Positions 48,947 through 57,797 of a stretch of 64,000 bases of DNA are shown one piece after another. A program made the position numbers and the translations under genes. The first letter of the stretch is position 1, and every line of letters starts with the position of its first letter. The stretch lies in contig NZ_CP014230.1 in assembly GCF_001553625.1 (NCBI RefSeq), forward strand, positions 930,001 through 994,000. The letters are read 5' to 3'. Source of the stretch: Desulfomicrobium orale DSM 12838. GTDB taxonomy: Bacteria; Desulfobacterota; Desulfovibrionia; Desulfovibrionales; Desulfomicrobiaceae. Under the pieces are notes generated by a model. The model did no database searches. It had not been told where the DNA came from and saw only the letters and a program-made list of their open reading frames with translations.

Positions 48947-49944
48947 GAGCGCGGGCGTATGTGTCGGCGCTGTTTTTTCTGCTTTGCGCCGCAGCTCTGG
49001 GCTCGCTGACCCTGGGCCGCTATCCTGTCGGCATGGCCGATCTGGCCGGATTTCTGGGCCTTGGTCCGGACATGGACCCGGACCGGATGCGCCTGACCCG
49101 CACCCTCATCCTGGATATCCGTCTGCCGCGCATTCTGGCGGCCGTTTGTGTCGGGGCCTCTCTGGCCGCTTCAGGAAGCGCGTTTCAGGCCATGTTCGTC
49201 AATCCGCTGGTATCCCCCGGCCTGCTGGGTGTCCTTTCCGGCGCGTCGCTGGGCGCGGCCCTGGGGATGCTCTTTTCCATCCGCTGGTTCGTGGTGCAGT
49301 TCAGCACTTTCGTCTTCGGCCTGCTGGCCGTGGGGCTGGCCATGCTCATGGCTCGCATGTACCGGGGCGACCGCCTGCTTCTGCTGGTCTTGAGCGGCAT
49401 CGTGGTCTCGGCCCTGTTCACGGCCCTGCTGTCTCTGGTCAAATACATGGCCGATCCGTATGATCAGCTTCCGGCCATCACCTACTGGCTCATGGGCGGT
49501 TTTTCCCTGATCGACCGGGAATCCATACTGCTCATGGGGCCCCTCATGCTGCTTGGCATCGGCGTGATGCTGAGCCTTTCGGGTTATCTGAACGTCCTGA
49601 CCATGGGTGACGAGGAGGCCCGGGCTCTGGGCGTGCGGGTGACGCTGGTCAGGACCGTGCTCATCCTCGCGGCCACGCTGGTCAGCAGTCTGACCGTGGC
49701 GGCGGGCGGGGTCATCGGCTGGGTGGGGCTCATCATACCACATGTGGGGCGCATGCTGGTGGGGCCGGACAACCGCGTGCTCCTGCCCGTTTCGGTTCTG
49801 CTCGGAGCCATTTATCTCCTTGTCATGGACAATCTGTCCCGGCTGATTTTTCCGGTGGAAATTCCTCTGGGCATCCTGACCGCCATTCTGGGCATCCCGG
49901 TGTTCGCCGCGGCCCTGCGTTCCAGCCGGGGCGGGTGGAGCTGA
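48943..49944 (+). CDS. FecCD/BtuC-type ABC permease
   Basis: A 333-residue permease with about ten membrane helices. Signatures are GASLAASGSAFQAMFVNPLVSPGLLG (in parts) and VAAGGVIGWVGLIIPHVGRMLVG, with the ATPase-contact helix. ATGA overlap with the binding-protein stop; TGATG overlap with the ATPase. Confidence 0.94.
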   Translation: MRARAYVSALFFLLCAAALGSLTLGRYPVGMADLAGFLGLGPDMDPDRMRLTRTLILDIRLPRILAAVCVGASLAASGSAFQAMFVNPLVSPGLLGVLSGASLGAALGMLFSIRWFVVQFSTFVFGLLAVGLAMLMARMYRGDRLLLLVLSGIVVSALFTALLSLVKYMADPYDQLPAITYWLMGGFSLIDRESILLMGPLMLLGIGVMLSLSGYLNVLTMGDEEARALGVRVTLVRTVLILAATLVSSLTVAAGGVIGWVGLIIPHVGRMLVGPDNRVLLPVSVLLGAIYLLVMDNLSRLIFPVEIPLGILTAILGIPVFAAALRSSRGGWS

Positions 49945-50768
49945 TGGAGAAGCTTTCCGCCCGGTCCGTGCATTTCGGCTATGCCGCCCATGCCGTGCTG
50001 CACGATGTGTCTTTGGCCGTGCATGAAGGGGAAGTCTTTTGCCTGCTGGGACCCAACGGCAGTGGAAAAACATCGCTGCTCAAGATTTTTCTGGGCCTGC
50101 TCCGGCCCCGGTCCGGCTTTGTGCTGGCGGAAGGCAGGCCCGTGGAAGTCTGGAGTCCGAAGGAACTGGCCCGGCAGGTGGCCTATGTTCCGCAACTGCA
50201 CCGCATGGCCTTTGCCTACCGCGTGCTGGACGTGGTGCTCATGGGCCGCATGGCCCACAGCGGGCTGTTCGGCAGGATGCGCGGAGAAGATGAGACTGCG
50301 GCGCGGGAGGCTCTGGAGCGGCTGGATATCGGGCATCTGGCGGCGAAGAGTTACGCGGAGATAAGCGGCGGGGAGCGGCAGCTGACCCTCATCGCCCGGG
50401 CTCTGGCCCAGGGGGCCAAAACCCTGGTCATGGACGAGCCCCTGAACGGACTGGATTACGGCAATCAGCTCCGCGTGCTGGAGCGCATCACTCATCTCGC
50501 CGCCGAAGGCTACGCCATCCTCAAGACCACCCACTTTCCCGACCACGCCCTGTGGATGGCCTCGAAGGTCGCACTGTTGCGCCAGGGCCGTATCGCCGCC
50601 TGCGGCCCGCCCGCCGAGGTCATGACCTCGCGTATGCTGAGCGAACTCTACCAGGCCGACATCCGCCTCGCTCCGGTGAGTCCAGAACTTCGCGTCTGTC
50701 TGCCCCTGTCCGTGCTGGAGCAGGAAACCTCTCTGGTTTCGCCGGGGCGGAACCTGTGTGCAGGATAG
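49944..50768 (+). CDS. FecE/BtuD-type ABC ATPase
   Basis: A 274-residue ATPase that powers the permease. Walker A is GPNGSGKT, signature ISGGERQ, Walker B TLVMDEPLNGLD, H-loop TTHFPDHA. ATG 49944 overlaps the permease stop by one base. Last gene of the cluster. The last ~35 residues after LYQADI are an extension. Confidence 0.94.
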   Translation: MEKLSARSVHFGYAAHAVLHDVSLAVHEGEVFCLLGPNGSGKTSLLKIFLGLLRPRSGFVLAEGRPVEVWSPKELARQVAYVPQLHRMAFAYRVLDVVLMGRMAHSGLFGRMRGEDETAAREALERLDIGHLAAKSYAEISGGERQLTLIARALAQGAKTLVMDEPLNGLDYGNQLRVLERITHLAAEGYAILKTTHFPDHALWMASKVALLRQGRIAACGPPAEVMTSRMLSELYQADIRLAPVSPELRVCLPLSVLEQETSLVSPGRNLCAG

Positions 50769-51008
50769 AAGGTTCCTCCCAGAATTTGGCAGCAGCCATA
50801 AAAACAGCTTCCGCCGCCGGGAGTTCGAGGCGCATCTCCCGATACCCTCTGTCTCGCCAGCGGCGGAATTTACGTGTTCCTCTTATGATCCGAAGCTGAA
50901 AAGAAATGAATCGTCAGATGCTGTTCTGTCCAAATATCACTGCGACAATATCTGTCAGCTTGAATCTGCGTCCGGCCTTCCCGCATTGCATGCGGAACCA
51001 GTCCGGCA

Positions 51009-51713
51009 TTAATCCCGGGAAGCGCCGAAAAAGCGGAGCAGAAACAGGAACAGGTTGATGAAATCCAGATACAGGGTCAGAGCGCCCAGAATGGTGCCGC
51101 GCCGGACGGCCAGCGCATCGTCCATGGGTGCGGATTCGCCCATGATTTTGAGCTTCTGGGTGTCATAGGCCGTGAGGCCGATGAAAACCAGTACGCCCAC
51201 GCCGCTGATGACGAAATCCAGAGCCGAGCTGGCCATGAAGATATTAACAAGAGAGGCTATGATAATGCCGATGAGTCCCATGAACAGAAAGGAACCCCAG
51301 GAGGTCAGGTCTTTTTTGGTGGTGGCCCCATAGACGCTCATGGCTGCGAACATGCCCGTGCACACGATAAAGGCCTTGAAAATGGAGGCCGTGGTGTACA
51401 CCAGAAGAATAGAAGACAGGGTGGCTCCGTTCAGGGCGCTGTACAATAGAAAAAGGCCCGTGGCCGTTCCTGCGGACATGCGGTGTATGGCTCCGGAGAT
51501 GGCGAACACCAGACCGATCTGGCCCAGAAGAAGCCCCCAGAGCAAGATGGGATTGGTGAAAATGGTTTGGGCCACAGCCGGAGTGGCGGCCACCAGATAC
51601 GCCACCAGGGCGGTCAGTCCCAGGCCCAGGGTCATCCAGTTGTACACGCCGCGCAGAAAAAGATTGGTGACCTGTACGTCGGTGCGCGGCTGGGAAATGG
51701 TCCTGTGGGTCAT
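51009..51713 (-). CDS. Bax inhibitor-1/YccA-family membrane protein
   Basis: A 234-residue protein with seven membrane helices. Family features: NWMTLGLGLTALVA near the start, GATTKKDLTSWGSFLFMGLIG and GLTAYDTQKLK near the C-terminus. GGAGGA lies four bases before ATG 51713. The family includes YccA, which modulates FtsH, and calcium-leak channels. Function here is unknown. Confidence 0.92.
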   Translation of the reverse strand: MTHRTISQPRTDVQVTNLFLRGVYNWMTLGLGLTALVAYLVAATPAVAQTIFTNPILLWGLLLGQIGLVFAISGAIHRMSAGTATGLFLLYSALNGATLSSILLVYTTASIFKAFIVCTGMFAAMSVYGATTKKDLTSWGSFLFMGLIGIIIASLVNIFMASSALDFVISGVGVLVFIGLTAYDTQKLKIMGESAPMDDALAVRRGTILGALTLYLDFINLFLFLLRFFGASRD

Positions 51714-52059
51714 GGTTCCTCCGAGGATGGGTTGATTTTGTCGAAGTTGAAAGAAAGTAATAAGAGAGATTGCTGGATCTGTGGGGCCCGTATGAGATCC
51801 CACACAATGACGGGCCTTACGGGCTTTTCAAATTCAGAACTTTTAGGATATCGGGCCCGTAAGTCAAGGCTGGACGCGAAATGGTTGCCTTCTGGAGGGG
51901 CGTGGACAAAATTTGGCGATCAATTTCTCGGAGAATTGCGAGATACACGGCGTTCATTGGGATCGGGGGGTCTGACTTTTTTGGCATGATTCATGATAGT
52001 CCTTTTCCGACTTTGAATTACCGGTCGAAACATTTAAACTTATTTTTACGGAGGAAGTT
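51714..52059. other. AT-richer gap with GGGCCCGTA repeats, upstream of the pilin
   Basis: A 346-base gap. GGGCCCGTA occurs at 51784-51792 and 51853-51861. CTTACGGGC (51816-51824) is the reverse complement of GCCCGTAAG (51855-51863), giving a nine-base inverted repeat, and GGCCCGT/ACGGGCC (51785-51791, 51810-51816) gives another. No gene was found. Base composition drops here and in the pilin. Confidence 0.5.
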
Positions 52060-52440
52060 ATGAATCGTTTTCGTAAATCCGAGCAGGGCTTTACTCTGGT
52101 CGAACTGTTGATCGTTGTGGCCATCATCGGTATTCTGGCCGCCATTGCTATCCCGCAGTATGCCAAGTATAAACGAAATGCTGCTATTGCCAGTTGCCAA
52201 GGAGCTATTAAATCTTGCGTTAGTGATGCGGCGTCTCGTTATGCGGAAAATAGCTCCAAGATTCAGTTGAAGTGCCCCATAGATGGTAAGGCAGATGCTG
52301 TTACAATTGATATTGATGGGGCTACAGGTATCATGAAAAATGCGACGGTTGCTGAATTCACTGGCCAGAGTGGTTACAAAATTAAGGGTGCCTTTAATTC
52401 TGAGATAGGCAATGTTACGTGCGAAGCTAAGAGCAACTAG
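52060..52440 (+). CDS. Type IV pilin-like protein
   Basis: A 126-residue prepilin. The leader is ten residues and cleaved after Gly10 before FTLVELLIVV, with Glu at +5. The hydrophobic N-helix (~11-32) leads into a short globular domain. Cysteines are at 46, 53, 72 and 121, which is unusual for a small pilin and suggests two disulfides. GGAGGA precedes the start. AT-rich compared with the flanking genes. No pilus assembly genes are nearby. Confidence 0.9.
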   Translation: MNRFRKSEQGFTLVELLIVVAIIGILAAIAIPQYAKYKRNAAIASCQGAIKSCVSDAASRYAENSSKIQLKCPIDGKADAVTIDIDGATGIMKNATVAEFTGQSGYKIKGAFNSEIGNVTCEAKSN

Positions 52441-52457
52441 TTAGTTGAGTGGGAAAC

Positions 52458-52495
52458 AAAAAGTCTCCACAGAGTTTTCTTTGTGGAGACTTTTT
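52458..52495 (+). terminator. Terminator after the pilin gene
   Basis: A perfect 14-base stem: arms 52458-52471 and 52482-52495, ending in TTTTT. It could also act on the reverse strand. It separates the pilin from the VKOR gene. Confidence 0.93.
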
Positions 52496-52533
52496 ATATT
52501 AATAAATAGAATATTTTTTGGAGAAAGTCCGCT

Positions 52534-53523
52534 TTGGAAGCGCCTCTGCCCAAGTATACCAAGTACCCTCTACTTGGTTTTCTTTTTCTTTCCGCTCTTT
52601 TTCTTTCCGCTGAAGTTTGGATGCAGGCCGTACAGCACACATCTTTCTGCACCACTTCATCCTGCGCTGTGGTCGGCGAATACATCCGCTTCGGGGAAGG
52701 CAATCTGATCAAGCTGGGAGCTATGTTCTTCTGGCTTCTGTGGGCGCTGGTCTTTTTCGGCGGCCGCTATGATAAACGCTGGATATGGGGGCTGGTCTGC
52801 CTGATTTTGCTGGGGGCTCTGGCCTTTGACGGTGCCCTGCTGGGCTTTCAGTTTGTGGGGCTCAAGGAAAAATGCGCGCTGTGCATCGGCGTGGCCTCCG
52901 CCCTGTTTGTCCAGCTCGGTCTTCTGGTCTGGGTGCGACGGTCTGTACTGATACTTTTTCTCGGCGCGTCAGTATGGATCGGCGGTTTCACTGCCAACAG
53001 CGTTCTGGATCTGGGGGTGACAGCTCCGGCCGTGACGGATACTGACTTTCTGAACACTGCGCCGGACGGTAACGCTTCGGCCCATTATCCGCAGCATGTT
53101 CTTTTCTTCAGCCTGCACTGCGACCACTGCTCCAAAGTTCTGGGCAACCTGTCCATCAACAAGGAACATCTGCCCGAAACGTGGCTTTTCAGCTGCATCG
53201 ACAACAAGGAAGACGATCTGTTCCGCTTGAGCCATATTCTGGCATCCAATGCCACCAAGGAAAACCCATTCCTAGAAATATTGCGCTTGGAAAACCTGGA
53301 AACAGTGGAGCCTGTTCCCATTTCCGAAAACTTACGGCGCACGGTACGCGAAGCCCGGGCTTACTTCAAAATGAAGGAATTTGGCGGCATCCCCGTGCTT
53401 GTGGTGGTGGAACGTCCGGGACGCGAACTGATTTTGCGTGGAGAAAATACGATCATGGACTATCTCCGCGAACGGGAATTTGTGCGGAGAGAGCTTTCTT
53501 TTGTTTTTCCTGCTTCGGAATAA
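52534..53523 (+). CDS. VKOR-thioredoxin fusion (disulfide bond formation)
   Basis: A 329-residue membrane protein. Four helices form a VKOR-like domain: a loop pair Cys39/Cys44, and the quinone-proximal CALC (114-117) at the top of the fourth helix. A fifth helix (~136-155) leads to a periplasmic thioredoxin-like domain with CDHC (196-199) and a cis-proline GGIPVLV. It would oxidise secreted proteins and pass electrons to quinone. TTG start with GGAG 10 bases upstream. It follows a cysteine-rich pilin. Confidence 0.87.
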   Translation: MEAPLPKYTKYPLLGFLFLSALFLSAEVWMQAVQHTSFCTTSSCAVVGEYIRFGEGNLIKLGAMFFWLLWALVFFGGRYDKRWIWGLVCLILLGALAFDGALLGFQFVGLKEKCALCIGVASALFVQLGLLVWVRRSVLILFLGASVWIGGFTANSVLDLGVTAPAVTDTDFLNTAPDGNASAHYPQHVLFFSLHCDHCSKVLGNLSINKEHLPETWLFSCIDNKEDDLFRLSHILASNATKENPFLEILRLENLETVEPVPISENLRRTVREARAYFKMKEFGGIPVLVVVERPGRELILRGENTIMDYLREREFVRRELSFVFPASE

Positions 53524-53529
53524 CTTGAT

Positions 53530-55764
53530 TTATCCGCACTTCGTGAACCCGCAAGACGGGCACACAAAGCATCCTTCCTGAAAGACAAGCTCCCCGAAAC
53601 ATTCGGGACAATCGGCTTTGGACAGGGATTTCGCAAGATTCCGCAGTGAATTGTCCTGAAGGTATCTGTTTTCAAAAACCCAGGACACGGCGTCAGGGAT
53701 GGAGAGAAGCATATCCTTCTTCTGAAAGACCGGGTGTTCTCCGCCGATGCCTTTGAGCTGCTTGACGATCTCCCGCACATGCACGCCCGAGCGCAAGGCC
53801 AGGGAAACCAGACGGCCGATGGCTTCGGCCTTGGCGGTGATGGATCTGCCGGACCGGCCAATGGTCGCGAAAACCTCGAAAGGCTTGCCGTCCACTTCGT
53901 TTACCGTCAGGTAGAGGTCGCCAAGGCCCGTGCGGACTTTCTGGGTAAAGCCGTAGACAATGTCCGGACGGTCCATGGGCCTGGATTCCTCGGCCTTCTT
54001 TTCCTCTTTCTTGCCGTCGCCGGTACACAGCACCTGCACGCTCTTGCAGCCGTCCCGGTATACCGTCACACCCTTGCATCCTTCTTCATAGGCCATCCAG
54101 TAGATTTTATAGATGTCTTCCTGGGTGGAAGAATTGGGTAGGTTCACTGTTTTGGATACGGCGTTGTCTGTATGCTTCTGAAAAGCGGCCTGCATTTTGA
54201 GATGCCATTGCGGCTCGATGTCCATGGCTGTGACGAATACGGATCGCAGTTCTTCCGGCAGAAACTCCATTTGCTGGATGGAGCCTTTTTCCACCACTTC
54301 CTGCATCAGCTTTTCCGAATGGCAACCCGCTTCATGCAGGGCCTGGACAAAGAAGCTGTTGGCTTCGGCCAGCTTTTCTCCATCCATGACCTGACGCACG
54401 AAACACAGGGCAAAGAGAGGCTCGATGCCCGAAGAGCAGCCCGCTATGATGGACAGGGTGCCGGTGGGCGCAATGGTCGTGGTGGTGGCGTTACGGTACG
54501 GGCCGAGATTCTGTTTCTTGAACACGGAGGTTTCATAGGCCGGAAAAGGCGTGCGCTCAGTGGCCAAGGCCTTGGATGCACTCCTTGATTCCTTCTGGAT
54601 GAAATCCATGAGTTTTTCGGCCAGACTGGTGGCCCGACGGCTGTCGTAGGGAAGTCTCAGCTGGTAGAGCAGATCGGCCCAACCCATGATGCCAAGGCCG
54701 ATTTTGCGGTTCCGGCGTACGGTCTGACTGATGCGCTCCAGCGGGTATTCCGAGGCGTCGATCACGTTGTCCAGAAAACGCACGCTCAGGTGTACGGTCT
54801 GGCGCAGACGATCCCAGTCCACCCCACGCACGTCGTCCACTTCCGTGACGAATCTGGCCAGATTGATGGAGCCCAGATTACACGCTTCATAGGGCAAAAG
54901 AGGTTGCTCGCCGCACGGATTGGTGCTTTCCATTTCGCCCTGATCCGGCGTGGGGTTGTCCCGGTTGATGCGGTCCAGAAAAATAATGCCCGGATCGCCG
55001 CTCTCCCAGGCTTTGCGCACCAGGAGCTCGAATACTTCCCGCGCCTTCAGGTATTCGACGATCTCGCCGGTATGGGGAGCTACAAGCGGGTATTCTTCGT
55101 CGTTCTCCACGGAATTCATGAATTTTTCCGTGAGCGCTACAGACAGGTTGAAATTATTCAGGTCGCCTTCGCGTTCCTTGGCGCGGATAAACTCCAAAAT
55201 ATCCGGATGGTCCACGCGCAGGATGCCCATATTGGCCCCGCGTCTGGTTCCTCCCTGTTTGACCTGCTCCGTGGCGGTGTTGAAAATTTTCAGAAAGGAA
55301 ATGGGGCCGGAGGCTACGCCGCCGGTGGAGCCCACCCGGCTGTCCTTGGGCCGCAGCCGGGTAAAGGAAAAACCCGTGCCTCCGCCGGATTTATGGATGA
55401 GAGCGGCGTGCTTCACCGCGTCAAAAATTTCGTCCATGGAGTCGCCCACCGGCAACACGAAGCAGGCCGCCAGCTGACCCAGTTCCGTCCCCGCGTTCAT
55501 GAGCGTGGGAGAATTGGGCAGAAAATCATACTGGGTCATCATGGTGTAAAACGTCCGGGCCAGCTCCTCTGCCTTCCAGGACGAGTTGGGATAGTTTTCC
55601 TCCATGGACGCAATGCCGGATGCCACCCGCCAGAACATTTCCTTCGGACTTTCAATGGGTTTCCCGTCCAGTCCCTTTTTCAGATAACGTTTTTGCAGCA
55701 CGACCTCTGCATTGGGATTGAGGATGGCTTCCGGCAGATCGGCGGGCATTTTCAGGATGTTCAT
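53530..55764 (-). CDS. nrdJ: Adenosylcobalamin-dependent (class II) ribonucleotide reductase
   Basis: A 744-residue class II reductase, which makes deoxynucleotides with or without oxygen. Catalytic motifs include STNPCGEQPLLPYEACNLG (Cys and Glu) and GCKGVTVYRDG. The glycyl/thiyl loop region is TIAPTGTLSIIAGCSSGIEP. The C-terminus has a zinc-binding tail with CPEC and CPSCGFTKC. Converges on the VKOR gene with a six-base gap. No B12 riboswitch was recognised upstream. Confidence 0.96.
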   Translation of the reverse strand: MNILKMPADLPEAILNPNAEVVLQKRYLKKGLDGKPIESPKEMFWRVASGIASMEENYPNSSWKAEELARTFYTMMTQYDFLPNSPTLMNAGTELGQLAACFVLPVGDSMDEIFDAVKHAALIHKSGGGTGFSFTRLRPKDSRVGSTGGVASGPISFLKIFNTATEQVKQGGTRRGANMGILRVDHPDILEFIRAKEREGDLNNFNLSVALTEKFMNSVENDEEYPLVAPHTGEIVEYLKAREVFELLVRKAWESGDPGIIFLDRINRDNPTPDQGEMESTNPCGEQPLLPYEACNLGSINLARFVTEVDDVRGVDWDRLRQTVHLSVRFLDNVIDASEYPLERISQTVRRNRKIGLGIMGWADLLYQLRLPYDSRRATSLAEKLMDFIQKESRSASKALATERTPFPAYETSVFKKQNLGPYRNATTTTIAPTGTLSIIAGCSSGIEPLFALCFVRQVMDGEKLAEANSFFVQALHEAGCHSEKLMQEVVEKGSIQQMEFLPEELRSVFVTAMDIEPQWHLKMQAAFQKHTDNAVSKTVNLPNSSTQEDIYKIYWMAYEEGCKGVTVYRDGCKSVQVLCTGDGKKEEKKAEESRPMDRPDIVYGFTQKVRTGLGDLYLTVNEVDGKPFEVFATIGRSGRSITAKAEAIGRLVSLALRSGVHVREIVKQLKGIGGEHPVFQKKDMLLSIPDAVSWVFENRYLQDNSLRNLAKSLSKADCPECFGELVFQEGCFVCPSCGFTKCG

Positions 55765-55863
55765 GGAGTCCCCGTTTTCTAACGATATCTATCTGATCGT
55801 ATTAATTTTAGTTATGTCTGGATACGAAAAAAGGCAGTTACGTTTGTAACTACCTTGATTTTT

Positions 55864-55950
55864 TGGTGCCGGAGGGGAGACTCGAACTCCCAAGGGGTTG
55901 CCCCCGGTGGATTTTGAGTCCACTGCGTCTACCAATTCCACCACTCCGGC
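55864..55950 (-). tRNA. tRNA-Leu (anticodon CAA)
   Basis: An 87-base gene on the minus strand, with encoded CCA (55866-55864). The acceptor stem begins GCCGGAG and ends CTCCGGC, the anticodon stem GTGGA/TCCAC encloses the loop CTCAAAA giving anticodon CAA. A long variable arm and GTTCGAGTC T-loop are typical of leucine tRNAs. Confidence 0.95.
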
Positions 55951-56047
55951 TTGCGAAAAAATCCCGTAGTTAAGCCTGTTCTGAAAGTCAAACAAAGGAT
56001 TATTTTGGCGGGCCGAGAAAAAACGGCACCCATTCAGCATTCGCCCG

Positions 56048-57163
56048 TCATCGGTGTAAAACGTCCAGAACAATCCGCGCGGCCCGCAGGGCAGCCCCGC
56101 CATTTCCTAACAAGTCCGGGAGCCGCTTCAGCCGATCCAGCATGGCCGCTCTGACCCGCGTTTCAGGAATCCAGCGGCTCATGTGGGTGGCGATGGCGGC
56201 CGCGGTGGCGTCGTCTTGCAGCAGTTCGGGAAAGACCGGCGCATTCAGGATCAGATTGGGCAGGGATACGTACGGCGTTCTGACCAAGCGTTTGCCCAGG
56301 GCGAAACTTATATTCGAGACCTTGTAGGCGACAGCTGTCGGCGTCTCCAGCAATGCCGTTTCCAGTGTCGCCGTGCCTGAAGCGGCCATGATCGCCCGGC
56401 AGGAGCGCATGGTCTCATACCGCCGGGCGCTGTCCGTGAAGGATACGGGGACTTGCGCCGTCCAGAAACGGGTGAGAAGCTCCGGGCTCATACCGGGTGC
56501 CACAGGGAGGACGAACTTCAGGTCCGGGAAAACGCCGGATAAAAGGTCTGCCGCTCGGGAAAAAATCGGCAGGAGTCGTGTAATCTCGCTGGTCCGGCTG
56601 CCCGGCAGAATGCCGATCCGGTGATCCTGCCGGGGCGTGTCCAGAATGTGTGCGGAGCGTACCGTATCCAGCAGGGGGTGCCCCACATAGTCGATCTTCA
56701 TGCCGTGGCGGGCGTAGAAATCCACCTCGAAAGGCAGGATGGAGATGAGCCGGTCCACATGCTCGCGCAGAAAGCGCACCCGGCCTTCGCGCCAGGCCCA
56801 GAGCTTGGGGCTTATGTAATAGATGACGGGAATGCCCAGAGAGCGGGCGATACGGGCCATCCGGAAATGGAACTCCGGAGCGTCGATGAGCACCACTGCG
56901 CCGGGCCGGCGGGAGGAGAGTTCCTCCCGGATGCGGTGCAGCATGGAAAATATGCCGGGCAGCCGGGTGAGTACCTCGGTCAGACCCATGACGGAAAGAG
57001 CTTCTGTGTGCAGCGGACTGACCATTCCCTCGGCCCGCATGGCCGGACCCGCCATGCCTGCGATGGACAGATCCGGACACAGTTGGCGCAGGGCGCGGAT
57101 CAGAAGCTGGCCGTGCAGATCGCCGGATGCTTCTCCCGCGTTGATCCAGAGAGAATCAGTCAT
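56048..57163 (-). CDS. lpxB: Lipid-A-disaccharide synthase
   Basis: A 371-residue GT19 glycosyltransferase that joins two glucosamine units in lipid A. Landmarks: NAGEASGDLHG at the start, VLIDAPEFHFRMA, YYISPKLWAW, LPGSRTSEI and ASGTATLE. It confirms an LPS-bearing outer membrane. Its lone position, away from lpxD/lpxA, is unremarkable. Confidence 0.96.
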   Translation of the reverse strand: MTDSLWINAGEASGDLHGQLLIRALRQLCPDLSIAGMAGPAMRAEGMVSPLHTEALSVMGLTEVLTRLPGIFSMLHRIREELSSRRPGAVVLIDAPEFHFRMARIARSLGIPVIYYISPKLWAWREGRVRFLREHVDRLISILPFEVDFYARHGMKIDYVGHPLLDTVRSAHILDTPRQDHRIGILPGSRTSEITRLLPIFSRAADLLSGVFPDLKFVLPVAPGMSPELLTRFWTAQVPVSFTDSARRYETMRSCRAIMAASGTATLETALLETPTAVAYKVSNISFALGKRLVRTPYVSLPNLILNAPVFPELLQDDATAAAIATHMSRWIPETRVRAAMLDRLKRLPDLLGNGGAALRAARIVLDVLHR

Positions 57164-57226
57164 GGTCCGCGCATAGTCTCATGCCGGAGAAATAACAAGA
57201 AAGTTGCGGGCGGCTTCCAGACGCCA

Positions 57227-57260
57227 GAAAAAATCCCCCACCGTTCACACGGCAGGGGAT
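57227..57260 (-). terminator. Terminator of the universal stress protein gene
   Basis: ATCCCC (57233-57238) pairs with GGGGAT (57255-57260), with inner CCG/CGG (57241-57243, 57250-57252). Read on the minus strand it is followed by six T. It lies about 30 bases after the stop. Confidence 0.8.
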
Positions 57261-57287
57261 CAGTTTTTTCTTCTGGAGCCGGTGCGA

Positions 57288-57758
57288 TTACAGACCGGTT
57301 GCTTCTTCCAGATATCTGCCGCGCAGGTTGCGCGTGACCAGCACGGGGCAGGTGGCTTCTTCCAGCACTCCGGTGACCACGCTGCCCATGACCACATTCT
57401 CCAGGGCGGACTGGCCTCGCGAGCCGATGATGATCATGTCGCAGTCCAGCTCTTCCTGGGTGTTCAGGATGACATAGTCGGGCCGGCGGCCGCTGCGCGC
57501 GAGGAGCTCGGTATTCTTAAATCCGCAGGCCTCCACCATTTTCCTGTATTCTTCGAGCAGGGCCATGGCCTTGGCCTCGTTCGCCTTGCGCAGTTCTTCG
57601 GCGCTTTCCCCGCCGATGGCCATGTTTACCGCTTCCACCACATGCAGCAGGTAGAGCGTGGGGTTTCTGGCGTTCAGCAGATGCGCGGCGTATTTGGCCG
57701 CGTTCTTGGATGAGTCGGAGCCGTCCACCGGAACCAGTACACGTTCAATTTTGACCAT
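57288..57758 (-). CDS. Universal stress protein
   Basis: A 156-residue UspA-type protein. The ATP-binding GSRGQSALENVVMGSV motif is present near the end, so it likely binds nucleotide. ATG 57758 is chosen because AGGAG is eight bases before it, and only two before the ATG at 57764. It follows the antiporter gene by 39 bases, so they are likely co-transcribed. Confidence 0.92.
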   Translation of the reverse strand: MVKIERVLVPVDGSDSSKNAAKYAAHLLNARNPTLYLLHVVEAVNMAIGGESAEELRKANEAKAMALLEEYRKMVEACGFKNTELLARSGRRPDYVILNTQEELDCDMIIIGSRGQSALENVVMGSVVTGVLEEATCPVLVTRNLRGRYLEEATGL

Positions 57759-57797
57759 ATGCATATCTCCTGACGGATGTTCCGCCGCTGATGGTTG

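Noticed and set aside
50769-51008. Small ORF in the gap after the ABC ATPase
   Set aside because: No ribosome site or protein-like composition; CCGCAT-TGC-ATGCGG is a short hairpin without a T-run.
51981-51997. Possible sigma-54 site before the pilin (TTGGCATG with TGAT)
   Set aside because: The -24 half is fair, but the -12 half has GA instead of GC at the required distance.
55765-56047. Cobalamin riboswitch before nrdJ
   Set aside because: No B12-box was seen; the gap is largely taken up by the tRNA-Leu gene.
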